From the NCBI GenBank assembly GCA_900754695.1, contig CAAEDU010000055.1, positions 1 through 12,896 on the forward strand: a stretch of 12,896 nucleotides of DNA, written 5' to 3'. The position numbers and the translations under genes were made by a program. This DNA is from Clostridia bacterium (lineage in GTDB: Bacteria > Bacillota > Clostridia > Christensenellales > CAG-917). Positions 5,546 through 12,890 of this stretch are shown here, piece by piece. The first letter of the stretch is position 1. The number at the start of each line of letters is the position of its first letter. The notes under the pieces are model-generated. The model saw only the letters and a program-made list of their open reading frames with translations, did not search any database and was not told the origin of the DNA.

Positions 5546-6073
5546 ATGTCGAGCGAAAAATTGGAAAGGTACGTGAGTCGGCTGAAAGCGGGAGACGCCG
5601 CGGCGTTCGATCACATCTACGAGCTCACGCACAGGGCGGTCTACTTTGCGGTGTTCTACATCCTCCGCGACAAGATGCTCGCCGAGGACGTGTTGCAGGA
5701 AACCTACGTGCGCGCCCTTTCCTCGCTCGGGCAATACCGTGAGCACACCAACTTCACGGCGTGGCTCACGACGGTGGGGAAGTCCATCGCGCTGAACCTT
5801 CTGAAAAAGCGTGCGCGCGAGGTGGCGACGGATTTCAATGAGGATCCCCACTCCCTCGGCACCCGCGAGACGGAGCTCCCTTTCATCTTCGATCTGGCGG
5901 GCAAGGTGCTCTCGGAAGAGGAATACGAGATAGTCATGCTCTGTCAGGTGGCGGGCTATAAGAGGAGAGAAGTCGCCGAGATGCTCGGCATCCCGCTCTC
6001 CACCGTGACGTGGAAGAACAACGAGGCTCTGAAAAAGCTCAGGGCAAAACTTGACGAGGAGGACGGCATATGA
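5546..6073 (+). CDS. ECF-type RNA polymerase sigma factor
   Basis: A 175-residue extracytoplasmic-function sigma factor, of normal length, with only regions 2 and 4. Region 2 (about 17-90) shows DAAAFDHIYELTH, AEDVLQETYVRAL (46-58) and the NFTAWLTTVGKSIALNLLKKR stretch that contacts the -10. Region 4 (about 120-170) has LSEEEYEIVML and the helix-turn-helix REVAEMLGIPLSTVTWKNNEA, which reads the -35. It should direct RNA polymerase to the twin promoters on either side of the 5240-5545 gap, including its own. Its stop overlaps the start of the next gene (ATGA), typical of a sigma/anti-sigma pair. The ribosome binding site before ATG 5546 is poor (GGGTAGGGT directly abutting), so leaderless-like initiation or a start at GTG codon 10 is possible, though the family alignment favours the ATG. 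Confidence 0.95.
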   Translation: MSSEKLERYVSRLKAGDAAAFDHIYELTHRAVYFAVFYILRDKMLAEDVLQETYVRALSSLGQYREHTNFTAWLTTVGKSIALNLLKKRAREVATDFNEDPHSLGTRETELPFIFDLAGKVLSEEEYEIVMLCQVAGYKRREVAEMLGIPLSTVTWKNNEALKKLRAKLDEEDGI

Positions 6074-7284
6074 AAAAGGACGTCAAAAAGATGCTTGCGG
6101 AACACCGCGCCGACATCCTCCCCGACGAAAGGGTGAAGGAGAAGGTCAAGCGCGATCTCGGGCTCTCGGAAGTGCGCGAGAGCCGCCTCTCCTATGCGCA
6201 GGGGGGCGAGCACGCGCTCACAGACAAAAAGAAAGTGTTCATCGCCGTCGTGACGGTGCTGCTCGTCGCGGCGATCTTCCTCGGAGTCTTCCTGCCTTTG
6301 CAGCTCGGCGGCGGGACTCAGCCCGGCGGCGTGCCGATAATACCCGACGACCCCTTCGGCGCCATTACGAGCGCGGACGAGTTCTATGCCTACGGTGCGG
6401 CTTCCGTCGGCTCCATCCTCGCCTCTTCCGTTGAAGCGCAGGCGGGCGGCGCGGCGGTCTCGGCTGCAGAGACGGCGTCCTCCGGCATTTCCGCCCTCGC
6501 CGCTCCCTCCGACAAGGCGCAGGCGGAGATACTCAACAAGTATCTCTCCCTCGTCGAGAGCCTGCTCTCGGACGGCGGCATATCCGGTGAAGCCATCGCG
6601 CCCGCGGGTAAACCCGCGGGTAAATATGAGTTCGGCATGCGCGTCACCAGCACCGACCTTGTGGGCGGGACGTCGGGCTACATTCTCTACTACAACAAGC
6701 ACTTCCTCTCCGGCGAGACGGACGGCGACGAGAGCGAGGAGAACTATTCCATCGACGGCATCCTCGTCACCGAGTTCGACACCTACGAGGTCACGGGCAA
6801 ATATCAGACGGAGACGGAGAGCGATGACGGCGAACACGAGAGCGAGAGCGAGCTCTCCTTCCGCGCTTTCACGAGCGAGGACAAGCGCTCCTACATCGAA
6901 GTGAGGCAGGAGTTCGAGGCGGAGAGCGAGGACGGCGTCGAGGAGACGGAAGTGGAGTATGTCTACACCGTCGCGGAGAACGACAGACCCGTCGAGCGCA
7001 TGACCGTGGAATACGAAAAGGAAGCGAATGAGCTGGAGCTCAACATGACCATAGAGCGCGGCAACGTCAGAGAGGAGCTCGTCTTCGAGGACGAGACGGA
7101 GGACGGCGTGCGCGTCATCGCGGTCAGCGGCACCCTGGACGGCGAGCCCGTCGCATTCCGCATCTACATCCGTGACGGACATTACGACTACGTCTTCTCG
7201 GACGGCGGCACCGTGAGCGACGACCGCTATGATGATGACGACGATTGGTTCGACGACGATCGTTTTGATGATGACGACGATTGA
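6070..7284 (+). CDS. Membrane anti-sigma-like protein with extracytoplasmic sensor domain
   Basis: A 404-residue single-pass membrane protein. Residues 1-54 are a charged, probably cytoplasmic segment (MKKDVKKMLAEHRADILPDE) suited to holding the sigma factor. A transmembrane helix follows at about 55-77, and the rest is outside. The outer part shares blocks with the lipoprotein at 4217-5239: DEFYAYGAASVG (103-114), LVESLLSDGG (161-170, identical in both), GYILYYN (203-209), EENYSIDGI (223-231) and an acidic DDGEHE (252-257). It ends in a tail of Asp with interspersed Trp, Phe, Arg and Tyr (about 383-404). No zinc-binding anti-sigma motif is visible. It overlaps the sigma gene by four bases and has a strong GAGGAGGA ribosome binding site inside that gene. 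Anti-sigma function is inferred from topology and gene order; the ligand is unknown, but the acidic tail suggests cations. Confidence 0.82.
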   Translation: MKKDVKKMLAEHRADILPDERVKEKVKRDLGLSEVRESRLSYAQGGEHALTDKKKVFIAVVTVLLVAAIFLGVFLPLQLGGGTQPGGVPIIPDDPFGAITSADEFYAYGAASVGSILASSVEAQAGGAAVSAAETASSGISALAAPSDKAQAEILNKYLSLVESLLSDGGISGEAIAPAGKPAGKYEFGMRVTSTDLVGGTSGYILYYNKHFLSGETDGDESEENYSIDGILVTEFDTYEVTGKYQTETESDDGEHESESELSFRAFTSEDKRSYIEVRQEFEAESEDGVEETEVEYVYTVAENDRPVERMTVEYEKEANELELNMTIERGNVREELVFEDETEDGVRVIAVSGTLDGEPVAFRIYIRDGHYDYVFSDGGTVSDDRYDDDDDWFDDDRFDDDDD

Positions 7285-7364
7285 GCGGTCAAGCCGCGGA
7301 TCCCGCCCGCAGCGGCGACCGCATGCACTCCGCCGCTCCGACGACAAAACACCACGCAACACGC

Positions 7365-7396
7365 AAAAACGACGGTTCACACCGCCGTTTTGTGCT
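7365..7396. terminator. Bidirectional terminator between convergent genes
   Basis: AAAACGACGGT (7366-7376) pairs with ACCGCCGTTTT (7381-7391) around TTCAC-type loop bases with one A/C mismatch. Its A and T ends provide U tracts on both strands, so it can end both the anti-sigma transcript (plus) and the TIR operon (minus). The surrounding 7285-7416 holds no gene. Confidence 0.7.
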
Positions 7397-7416
7397 TATC
7401 AACATGAGATCTGATT

Positions 7417-9285
7417 TTATTTTGATTTTTCGGCTTTATTTTGGCGACCTCTTTTGCACCAAAACGATCTGCGCTCATACTTGATATATCCCTCCCTGTC
7501 CGAAGGCACAATTTTGTAACCGGGGACGGAAATCGTGTTCGTATATGCGTCGATGAGATAGATCGTTTTCAACCGTGAAATGTTTTTATAAAATTGCGCC
7601 GAAGAGGCATTGTCCGCCATGATTAGTTGTTCTCTTAACGGAGCATCTTCGCCGGGGGCGAAAAGCTCATGTGCCGAAAATGCCGTAAAAAGCGGCGCAG
7701 CAGAGTTTAGCACGAGAGTATCTATATAAATTTTCAGTCGTCTATTGCGCCTGTATCCGAAGCGAATATGTTTGGGAGCGAACAGCATTGTCACGCATTC
7801 CGGGACAGTCAGTTTTTTCAGCTCTTTACAGCCTGCAAAAGCGGAAAGATGAAGGAGTTGCAGGTTTTTTTCAGGAAGCTTAACTTCGCGGAGTTCCCGA
7901 CATCCTACGAATGTGTTCTCTTGGATTGCATAATTGTTTGTGATCTCGGATGCGAAGGTGACCGATTGCAAGTTAATGCAGCCTGCAAACTCGGCGTCGT
8001 TATCGGGCGATGCGGAATATGTTGAGGGCAGGTGCAGAGTTTTAATGGTTTCATTTCCTGTAAAAAGCCCGTTCAAGCGCTGTACGCCCTCTTTGATGAC
8101 GAGGTCTTCCGGCACATTGAATTCCGAATAGCCGACGATCTCGGTGACGGTGGGAGGGATAAATATGGAGGAATAGAGTCCGGTCGAGAAGAATTTGTCT
8201 TCCAGCTTGAAAATGTGTTTTGAGCATATTATTTTTTTGACATGAGGGAATTCGTCCGATAAGCTTTGGACAAAGTCGTCGTCCTCGTCCGGTGTGAGAA
8301 ACGGATGGAAGATCCTCGGAGAGCAAGCTTCCACTCCTCCTAAATCCACGATTTTCAGATTCGGACAGCCGCAAAATGTGCATGCTCTGATGACTTTGAT
8401 GCTTTGGGGAAGTCGGATCGTTTTTAAAGCCGTGCAGTTCAGAAACACGTGACCGACAACCTCCGTCGCAGAGATGCCGGGGACATCGCTTAATGCTGTT
8501 CCTACGCATTTCGGGGTGCGCAGATTATATGCAAAAGGCATGCCTATCTCTCGGATGGTCTCCGGGAATTCTATCGTATTCAGGAGCCTGCAATTGGCAA
8601 AAGACAGTGCCGCGATTTTGGTGACGGGATAGAGTTTCCCGTCTATTTCGGCTTCTTTCGGGATCTTTATCGTTTCCATGAACAGATCCTTCACCGAAGT
8701 GACGATCGCTTCACCGTTTTCGACGGCGTAGACCAACACATCGTCGGGCTTGAGCAGTTTTATGCCGCGCGATTTTTCCTCTATGCTTGCACCGCCGGGG
8801 ATGAAAGTGATCGTGTTCGAGAACAATTTTCTTATCAGCTTCCGCCGATCATCGGGTAGGGCGGCAGTTTCGGGAAGGTCTGCTCCCGCAAGTACGGATC
8901 CGTCCTCTTTCGCCGTAAAATTCAACGAGCAATAAGACTTTTTCGCCGCATCGACGGCGGCGCAAAGTTTGAAAAAGAACGGGTCGGCAAAGGTCGCGGG
9001 TGAGAGGTAGAATACGACGCCGGTACAATAGTAGCTGCCGACTTTGTCCAACATATATTCCTCCCACGCCTCGCCGTGCTCTTGTTTTCGGTCATACCAA
9101 AGACGCAAGCCTTCTCCTGCGAGCGTCACGATGTCACAGAATGCCTCTTTGTAAAGTTCGGCAGGGTAGTAAATGAAATAGTATCCGTTGTCGGCGCACG
9201 GTTCGGGCATGATGTCCCGCACGGCTGCGTCCGTGATCGCCTCGGAGGCGTTGATGAGTTCTATCGATTTTTTAATATCGGTCAT
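7417..9285 (-). CDS. TIR-LRR_5 protein with degenerate TIR domain
   Basis: A 622-residue protein with an N-terminal TIR-like domain (about 30-125) and a BspA-like leucine-rich (LRR_5) region (about 225-600), for example FANCRLLNTIEFPETIREIG and FAGCKELKKLTVPECV. The first 120 residues align without gaps to the upstream gene product: IMPEP/IMPDP (25-29), GYYF (34-37), WYDR (63-66), W74, GV (89-90). But the TIR motif FVSYSHKD is here FIYYPAEL (37-44), and the position of the putative catalytic glutamate (107) is Leu. It is therefore probably catalytically dead. The C-terminus repeats the partner's SDR-GY-KY ending and adds a basic tail rich in Lys/Arg. No signal peptide. ATG 9285 is set by GAGGTG, which overlaps the stop of the upstream gene 10 bases away, suggesting coupled translation. 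The longer frame from 9399 overlaps that gene and is rejected. Confidence 0.88.
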   Translation of the reverse strand: MTDIKKSIELINASEAITDAAVRDIMPEPCADNGYYFIYYPAELYKEAFCDIVTLAGEGLRLWYDRKQEHGEAWEEYMLDKVGSYYCTGVVFYLSPATFADPFFFKLCAAVDAAKKSYCSLNFTAKEDGSVLAGADLPETAALPDDRRKLIRKLFSNTITFIPGGASIEEKSRGIKLLKPDDVLVYAVENGEAIVTSVKDLFMETIKIPKEAEIDGKLYPVTKIAALSFANCRLLNTIEFPETIREIGMPFAYNLRTPKCVGTALSDVPGISATEVVGHVFLNCTALKTIRLPQSIKVIRACTFCGCPNLKIVDLGGVEACSPRIFHPFLTPDEDDDFVQSLSDEFPHVKKIICSKHIFKLEDKFFSTGLYSSIFIPPTVTEIVGYSEFNVPEDLVIKEGVQRLNGLFTGNETIKTLHLPSTYSASPDNDAEFAGCINLQSVTFASEITNNYAIQENTFVGCRELREVKLPEKNLQLLHLSAFAGCKELKKLTVPECVTMLFAPKHIRFGYRRNRRLKIYIDTLVLNSAAPLFTAFSAHELFAPGEDAPLREQLIMADNASSAQFYKNISRLKTIYLIDAYTNTISVPGYKIVPSDREGYIKYERRSFWCKRGRQNKAEKSK

Positions 9286-9295
9286 CTTTCGCACC

Positions 9296-10906
9296 TCATC
9301 TGACATATTTGGTGTATCCTGCGCGATCCGACTCCACTTCTTTGAAGGCGGATGGGACAAACTTGTCTGCTCCTGCGGCGATATAGAATGTCGTCGCATA
9401 CGGGAAAACGGTCTCTGGTGAGAAGGTCTTCCCGTCGCCGACTTTTAATCCGAGTGTTTCGTAGTCAGTCACTATGCCGTTATAAGGCAACTGTGGCGGA
9501 AGGCATTTTACCATGCCGTCGATGACAACGACGGTGAGATGCTTGCTTGCGGCAAATGCGTCGATGTCCAATTCGGCATCGCCACCGAAGTGCACCGTTT
9601 GCAGATTTTCACATTTTCCGAAAGCGCCTCCATGCAGGCTGACATATCCTCCCTTCGGGAAGATTGCCGCGGTCAGGCTGTCACAGGCGTAAAACGCGCA
9701 AGGCATAACAGTTAAGTTATGTGAGTTAATTTTTAGCTTTGAGAGAGATGTGCAATAGAAGAAAGCTGCGGCACCGACAGTTTCTGTTGCTTCCGGCAGT
9801 GTTATTTCGGGCAGCAAAACACATTCTTCAAAAGCGTGAGTTCCGATCGTTTTACAACTTTCCGGTATGTCTGCCTTTTCGAGAGAGTAGCACCATCTGA
9901 AGAAATGGTCTCCGACGCTTTCTTTGAATGGTGGGTTGATCACTTCCTTTAAGGTGCGGCACAGCGCCAAACAAATATATGGGCTTGCATCTCCTTCAAA
10001 AACTATTCTTTCCAAACCGTCGATGACATCGGCGTTGAGAGGTTTTATTACGTTGACATTTGCGGGGATAGTCAGCTCTTTCAGGTTTGGGCATTGAGTG
10101 AAAGCGCTCAGGAACAATTGCGCATTGTCGGACGGTTCCGGATCTCCGAGTGAGACGCGAGAGAGATTTTTGCAATTGTAAAACGCGTTTGCACCGATAT
10201 AGCTCCAGCGTTTTGGCATGGTAACGGATTCAAGGGCTATGCAATTTGTGAAGCACTCGTCGGAAAGCCCGACGACAGCTCTATCCTTGCTTTGATATTG
10301 CGGGATTATCACATCTTTGATCGTCAGGTCATTGATCGATTTTATATGCAGGCGCTTCGCGGATTTTCTTGTGTACCTGAATAGCGAGGGAGGCTGCAAT
10401 TCCAGAAGCGCCTGCCGCGTCGTTTCCGGCGCGGCATCTAATGCAAGCGTCGGGAATTCCATCCAATATTGGTTGAAGAACTCTGAGGCTTTCGGGTCTG
10501 TGACTTCCGCGATTTTTTCCTCCATCTTTCCGCCCGTCATATCGATGATCACGAAATTTTTGCGGCAACGTACGGTCATTTTATATTCTTGCAGAGTGGA
10601 GTCGGATGCAAAAAAGCGTTCGCTTGCAAAGAACATCACACCTTTGCAATGGTAGGAAAAGATCCGTCGTTTCACTTCTTCCGACCAGCTTTTTCCGGTT
10701 TCCAATCCGCGGTCATACCAGATCTTTATGCCGAGTTCTCGCAACTGTAGTATAACAGTCAACACCTCTTTGTAATCTTTGTGAGAGTAGCTGACGAAGT
10801 AGTAGCCCTCTCCTGAATCGGGATCCGGCATGATATTTTGTGACAAAATATCGTTCAGCGAACTCGAATCGCGTATGATTTGCAGTTTTTCTTCTAAGGA
10901 ATACAT
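9296..10906 (-). CDS. TIR-LRR_5 protein with apparently intact TIR domain
   Basis: A 536-residue cytoplasmic protein. The N-terminal TIR domain (about 32-125) has YYFVSYSHKDY (35-45), KIWYDRG (61-67) with the following LETGKSWSEE loop region, GVMFFASERF (89-98) and STLQEYK, where Glu107 fits the conserved glutamate that catalyses NAD+ cleavage in enzymatic TIR domains. After a linker, residues about 205-500 form BspA-like leucine-rich repeats (FTNCIALESVTMP, FYNCKNLSRVSL, FEECVLLPEITLP, FYCTSLSKLKI), a fold often used for ligand or protein recognition. No signal peptide or membrane segment is seen. It is the first gene of a two-gene minus-strand operon, with its promoter at 10928-10956 and a G-rich AGGGGGGG ribosome binding site. 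The layout, recognition repeats plus a TIR effector, resembles immune receptors; NADase or immune function is inference. GC content is clearly below that of the flanking genes. Confidence 0.9.
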   Translation of the reverse strand: MYSLEEKLQIIRDSSSLNDILSQNIMPDPDSGEGYYFVSYSHKDYKEVLTVILQLRELGIKIWYDRGLETGKSWSEEVKRRIFSYHCKGVMFFASERFFASDSTLQEYKMTVRCRKNFVIIDMTGGKMEEKIAEVTDPKASEFFNQYWMEFPTLALDAAPETTRQALLELQPPSLFRYTRKSAKRLHIKSINDLTIKDVIIPQYQSKDRAVVGLSDECFTNCIALESVTMPKRWSYIGANAFYNCKNLSRVSLGDPEPSDNAQLFLSAFTQCPNLKELTIPANVNVIKPLNADVIDGLERIVFEGDASPYICLALCRTLKEVINPPFKESVGDHFFRWCYSLEKADIPESCKTIGTHAFEECVLLPEITLPEATETVGAAAFFYCTSLSKLKINSHNLTVMPCAFYACDSLTAAIFPKGGYVSLHGGAFGKCENLQTVHFGGDAELDIDAFAASKHLTVVVIDGMVKCLPPQLPYNGIVTDYETLGLKVGDGKTFSPETVFPYATTFYIAAGADKFVPSAFKEVESDRAGYTKYVR

Positions 10907-10927
10907 TGCCCCCCCCTGTGTGATATA

Positions 10928-10956
10928 AGTGTAAAGCTCAATATGAGATTTGTCAA
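10928..10956 (-). promoter_or_regulatory. sigmaA-type promoter of the TIR-LRR operon
   Basis: On the minus strand: consensus TTGACA (10956-10951), 17 bp, TACACT (10933-10928), giving a leader of about 15 nt before ATG 10906. It faces away from the gpmI promoter. Confidence 0.7.
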
Positions 10957-10994
10957 TATAAGTTTTGCTAAGCCCGCCGCAGGGGCGCGGATGT

Positions 10995-11023
10995 TTGACT
11001 ATGCGGGCGCGGCGTGGTACAAT
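10995..11023 (+). promoter_or_regulatory. sigmaA-type promoter of gpmI
   Basis: TTGACT (10995-11000), 17 bp, TACAAT (11018-11023), with an extended -10 TGG just before it. The leader contains a small CGTCC-TTC-GGACG hairpin (11042-11054). Confidence 0.8.
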
Positions 11024-11070
11024 GTCCCGGAAATGAAGTTTCGTCCTTCGGACGCTAAATGAGGAATGCT

Positions 11071-12639
11071 ATGGAAAAGAAAGTCGTTCTCGTCGTCATG
11101 GACGGCGTCGGCAAGTCCACAACCGGGCTCGGCGACGCTGTCACGCTTGCGAACACTCCCACGCTGGACAAACTCCTTGCCGAGTGCCCGCACACCTACA
11201 TAAAGGCGCACGGCACCGCGGTGGGGCTGCCCTCCGATGAGGATATGGGCAACAGTGAAGTGGGGCACAACGCACTCGGATGCGGGCAGGTCTACTCGCA
11301 GGGCGCGAAACTTGTGGAGGAGGCGATCGAAAGCGGCGCCATTTTCGCGTCGGCGGCTTGGAAGGAACTTGCCGCAAATTGCGTGAAGAATTCTTCCGCG
11401 ATGCATTTCATCGGGCTGCTTTCGGACGGCAACGTCCACAGCAATATACACCATCTCATCGCGCTCATCGCGGGTGCGAAACGCGAGGGGATCAAGACCG
11501 TACGCGTCCATGTGCTTCTAGACGGCAGAGATGTGCCCGCCACCAGCGCGCTCGTCTATGTCGATATGCTGGAAGACGCGATGAATGGGCTCAACGACGC
11601 CTCTTTCGACGCGCGCATCGCGTCCGGCGGCGGCAGGATGAAGATCACAATGGACCGCTATTTTGCGGATTGGGACATGGTCAAGCGCGGCTTTGACACC
11701 CACGTCTACGGCGAGGGCAGACAGTTCGCGACCGCAACGGAAGCCATCGGCACCTTCCGCACCGAGAACCCCGGCGTCATCGACCAGGATCTGCCCGCGT
11801 TCGTTATCGCGGAGGAGGGCAAACCCGTGGGCGCGATGCACGACGGCGACAGCGTGGTGCTCTTCAACTTCCGCGGCGACCGCGCCATCGAGCTCAGCAT
11901 GGCGTTCGACGACGCCGATTTCAAGGGCTTCGACCGCGGGGATATGCCCGAGGTGCTTTACGCCGGCATGCTGGAATACGACGGTGACCTGCATCTCCCC
12001 AAGCGCTTCCTCGTCGAGCCGCCCAAGATCGAGCACACCTTGACGGAGTTCCTCGTCGGCAAGGGCGTCAACGAATACGCCGTCTCCGAGACTCAGAAGT
12101 TCGGGCACGTCACCTATTTCTGGAACGGCAACCGTAGCGAAAAGTTCAGCGAGGAGCTGGAGACCTGGCAGGAGATCCCGAGCGATAAGGTCACCTTCGA
12201 TCAGCGCCCATGGATGAAATCCGCCGAGGTCACCGACGCGGTCATCGCGGCGGTGAAGAGCGGTGAGTACGGTTTCATCCGCTGCAACTATCCCAACGGC
12301 GATATGGTCGGGCACACCGGCAACCTCGACGCGACCAGGATAGGCGTGGAGGCAGTCGATCTCGGGCTCACTCGTCTGCTGCCCGTCGTGAAAGAGGAGG
12401 GCTATATCCTCGTCGTCACCGCCGACCACGGCAACGCGGACGAGATGCTGGAAAAGAACAAAAAAGGCGTCATCAGCGTCCGCACCGCGCACAGCCTCAA
12501 CCCCGTCCCCTTCATCGTCTACAACGCGGACTGCGAGATCGCAGACGGCGAGTTCGGGCTGAGCAACGTGGCGGCGACCGTGGCGAAGCTCATGGGCTTC
12601 GAACCAGACCCGCACTGGAACGGGGCGATTATAAAATAA
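11071..12639 (+). CDS. gpmI: 2,3-bisphosphoglycerate-independent phosphoglycerate mutase
   Basis: A 522-residue Mn2+-dependent glycolytic and gluconeogenic enzyme that interconverts 3- and 2-phosphoglycerate in the cytosol through a phosphoserine. Seen: metal-binding MDGVG at the N-terminus (Asp11); the phosphorylated serine Ser62 in DMGNSEVGH; DGRDVPATSA, NFRGDR, TADHGNADEM and the histidine in TAHSLNPVPF, which together form the two-metal alkaline-phosphatase-type site and the substrate site. All key residues are present and the length is normal. An in-frame ATG at 11059 also exists, but GAGGAA (11061-11066) overlaps it and is correctly spaced for ATG 11071, and Ser62 then matches the usual family numbering. 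The gene stands alone, with its own promoter and terminator. GC content is high, unlike the TIR operon next to it. Confidence 0.97.
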   Translation: MEKKVVLVVMDGVGKSTTGLGDAVTLANTPTLDKLLAECPHTYIKAHGTAVGLPSDEDMGNSEVGHNALGCGQVYSQGAKLVEEAIESGAIFASAAWKELAANCVKNSSAMHFIGLLSDGNVHSNIHHLIALIAGAKREGIKTVRVHVLLDGRDVPATSALVYVDMLEDAMNGLNDASFDARIASGGGRMKITMDRYFADWDMVKRGFDTHVYGEGRQFATATEAIGTFRTENPGVIDQDLPAFVIAEEGKPVGAMHDGDSVVLFNFRGDRAIELSMAFDDADFKGFDRGDMPEVLYAGMLEYDGDLHLPKRFLVEPPKIEHTLTEFLVGKGVNEYAVSETQKFGHVTYFWNGNRSEKFSEELETWQEIPSDKVTFDQRPWMKSAEVTDAVIAAVKSGEYGFIRCNYPNGDMVGHTGNLDATRIGVEAVDLGLTRLLPVVKEEGYILVVTADHGNADEMLEKNKKGVISVRTAHSLNPVPFIVYNADCEIADGEFGLSNVAATVAKLMGFEPDPHWNGAIIK

Positions 12640-12664
12640 CAAAAACCCCTTTTTTAGTTACCGA

Positions 12665-12705
12665 GGGCGCTATTTGGCGCACAACTTTGTCAGCGCCCCT
12701 TTTTT
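12665..12705 (+). terminator. Intrinsic terminator of gpmI
   Basis: GGGCGCT (12665-12671) pairs with AGCGCCC (12692-12698), followed by C and six T. An inner GGCGC (12676-12680) can compete for the same right arm. It lies 25 bases beyond the gpmI stop. Confidence 0.8.
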
Positions 12706-12706
12706 G

Positions 12707-12788
12707 GCTCGTTACGTACGACTTAGTACGCGCCTCGCCGAAAAAGGGGCGCTTTCGCGTTCTGCATCCGAATATCGCCCTCAGCGAA
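12707..12788. repeat. Dispersed intergenic repeat, copy B
   Basis: An 82 bp match to 8-86, with the same order: CGTAC/GTACG inverted repeat, then a GC-rich spacer, then the GGGCG...CGCCC hairpin around the exactly conserved GCTTTCGCGTTCTGCATCC. Read on the minus strand, the GGGCG/CGCCC stem is followed by CTTTTT (12731-12736 region), so this copy may act as a minus-strand terminator. It directly follows the gpmI terminator. No ORF in it is credible. Confidence 0.75.
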
Positions 12789-12868
12789 CGGGTGTCGGTG
12801 CGGGCGTATTTGAGCACGACGGCTCTCTTTCGAAAACGGAATTACGCGCCGCTCAGCCAAACTTGCAC

Positions 12869-12890
12869 CGTGGGCGAATTTTCGCCCACG
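12869..12890. other. Near-perfect 22 bp palindrome at the window edge
   Basis: CGTGGGCGAA (12869-12878) pairs with TTCGCCCACG (12881-12890) around TT. TTGCA flanks it on both sides (12863-12867 and 12892-12896). It may be a terminator or operator of a gene beyond the window. No gene is seen in 12789-12896. Confidence 0.45.

Noticed and set aside
5240..5851. N-terminal extension of the lipoprotein to 5851
   Set aside because: It would cover both divergent promoters and part of the sigma gene and place the lipobox in the middle of the protein. ATG 5239 has AGGAGG and a proper signal peptide.
5956..7380. 474-codon open frame on the minus strand
   Set aside because: Antisense of the sigma and anti-sigma genes, with no ribosome binding site or recognisable domain.
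9286..9399. N-terminal extension of the second TIR-LRR gene to 9399
   Set aside because: It overlaps the end of the first TIR-LRR gene. ATG 9285 has a ribosome binding site and gives gap-free alignment with its paralogue.
11518..12642. 374-codon open frame on the minus strand
   Set aside because: Antisense of gpmI; no family resemblance.
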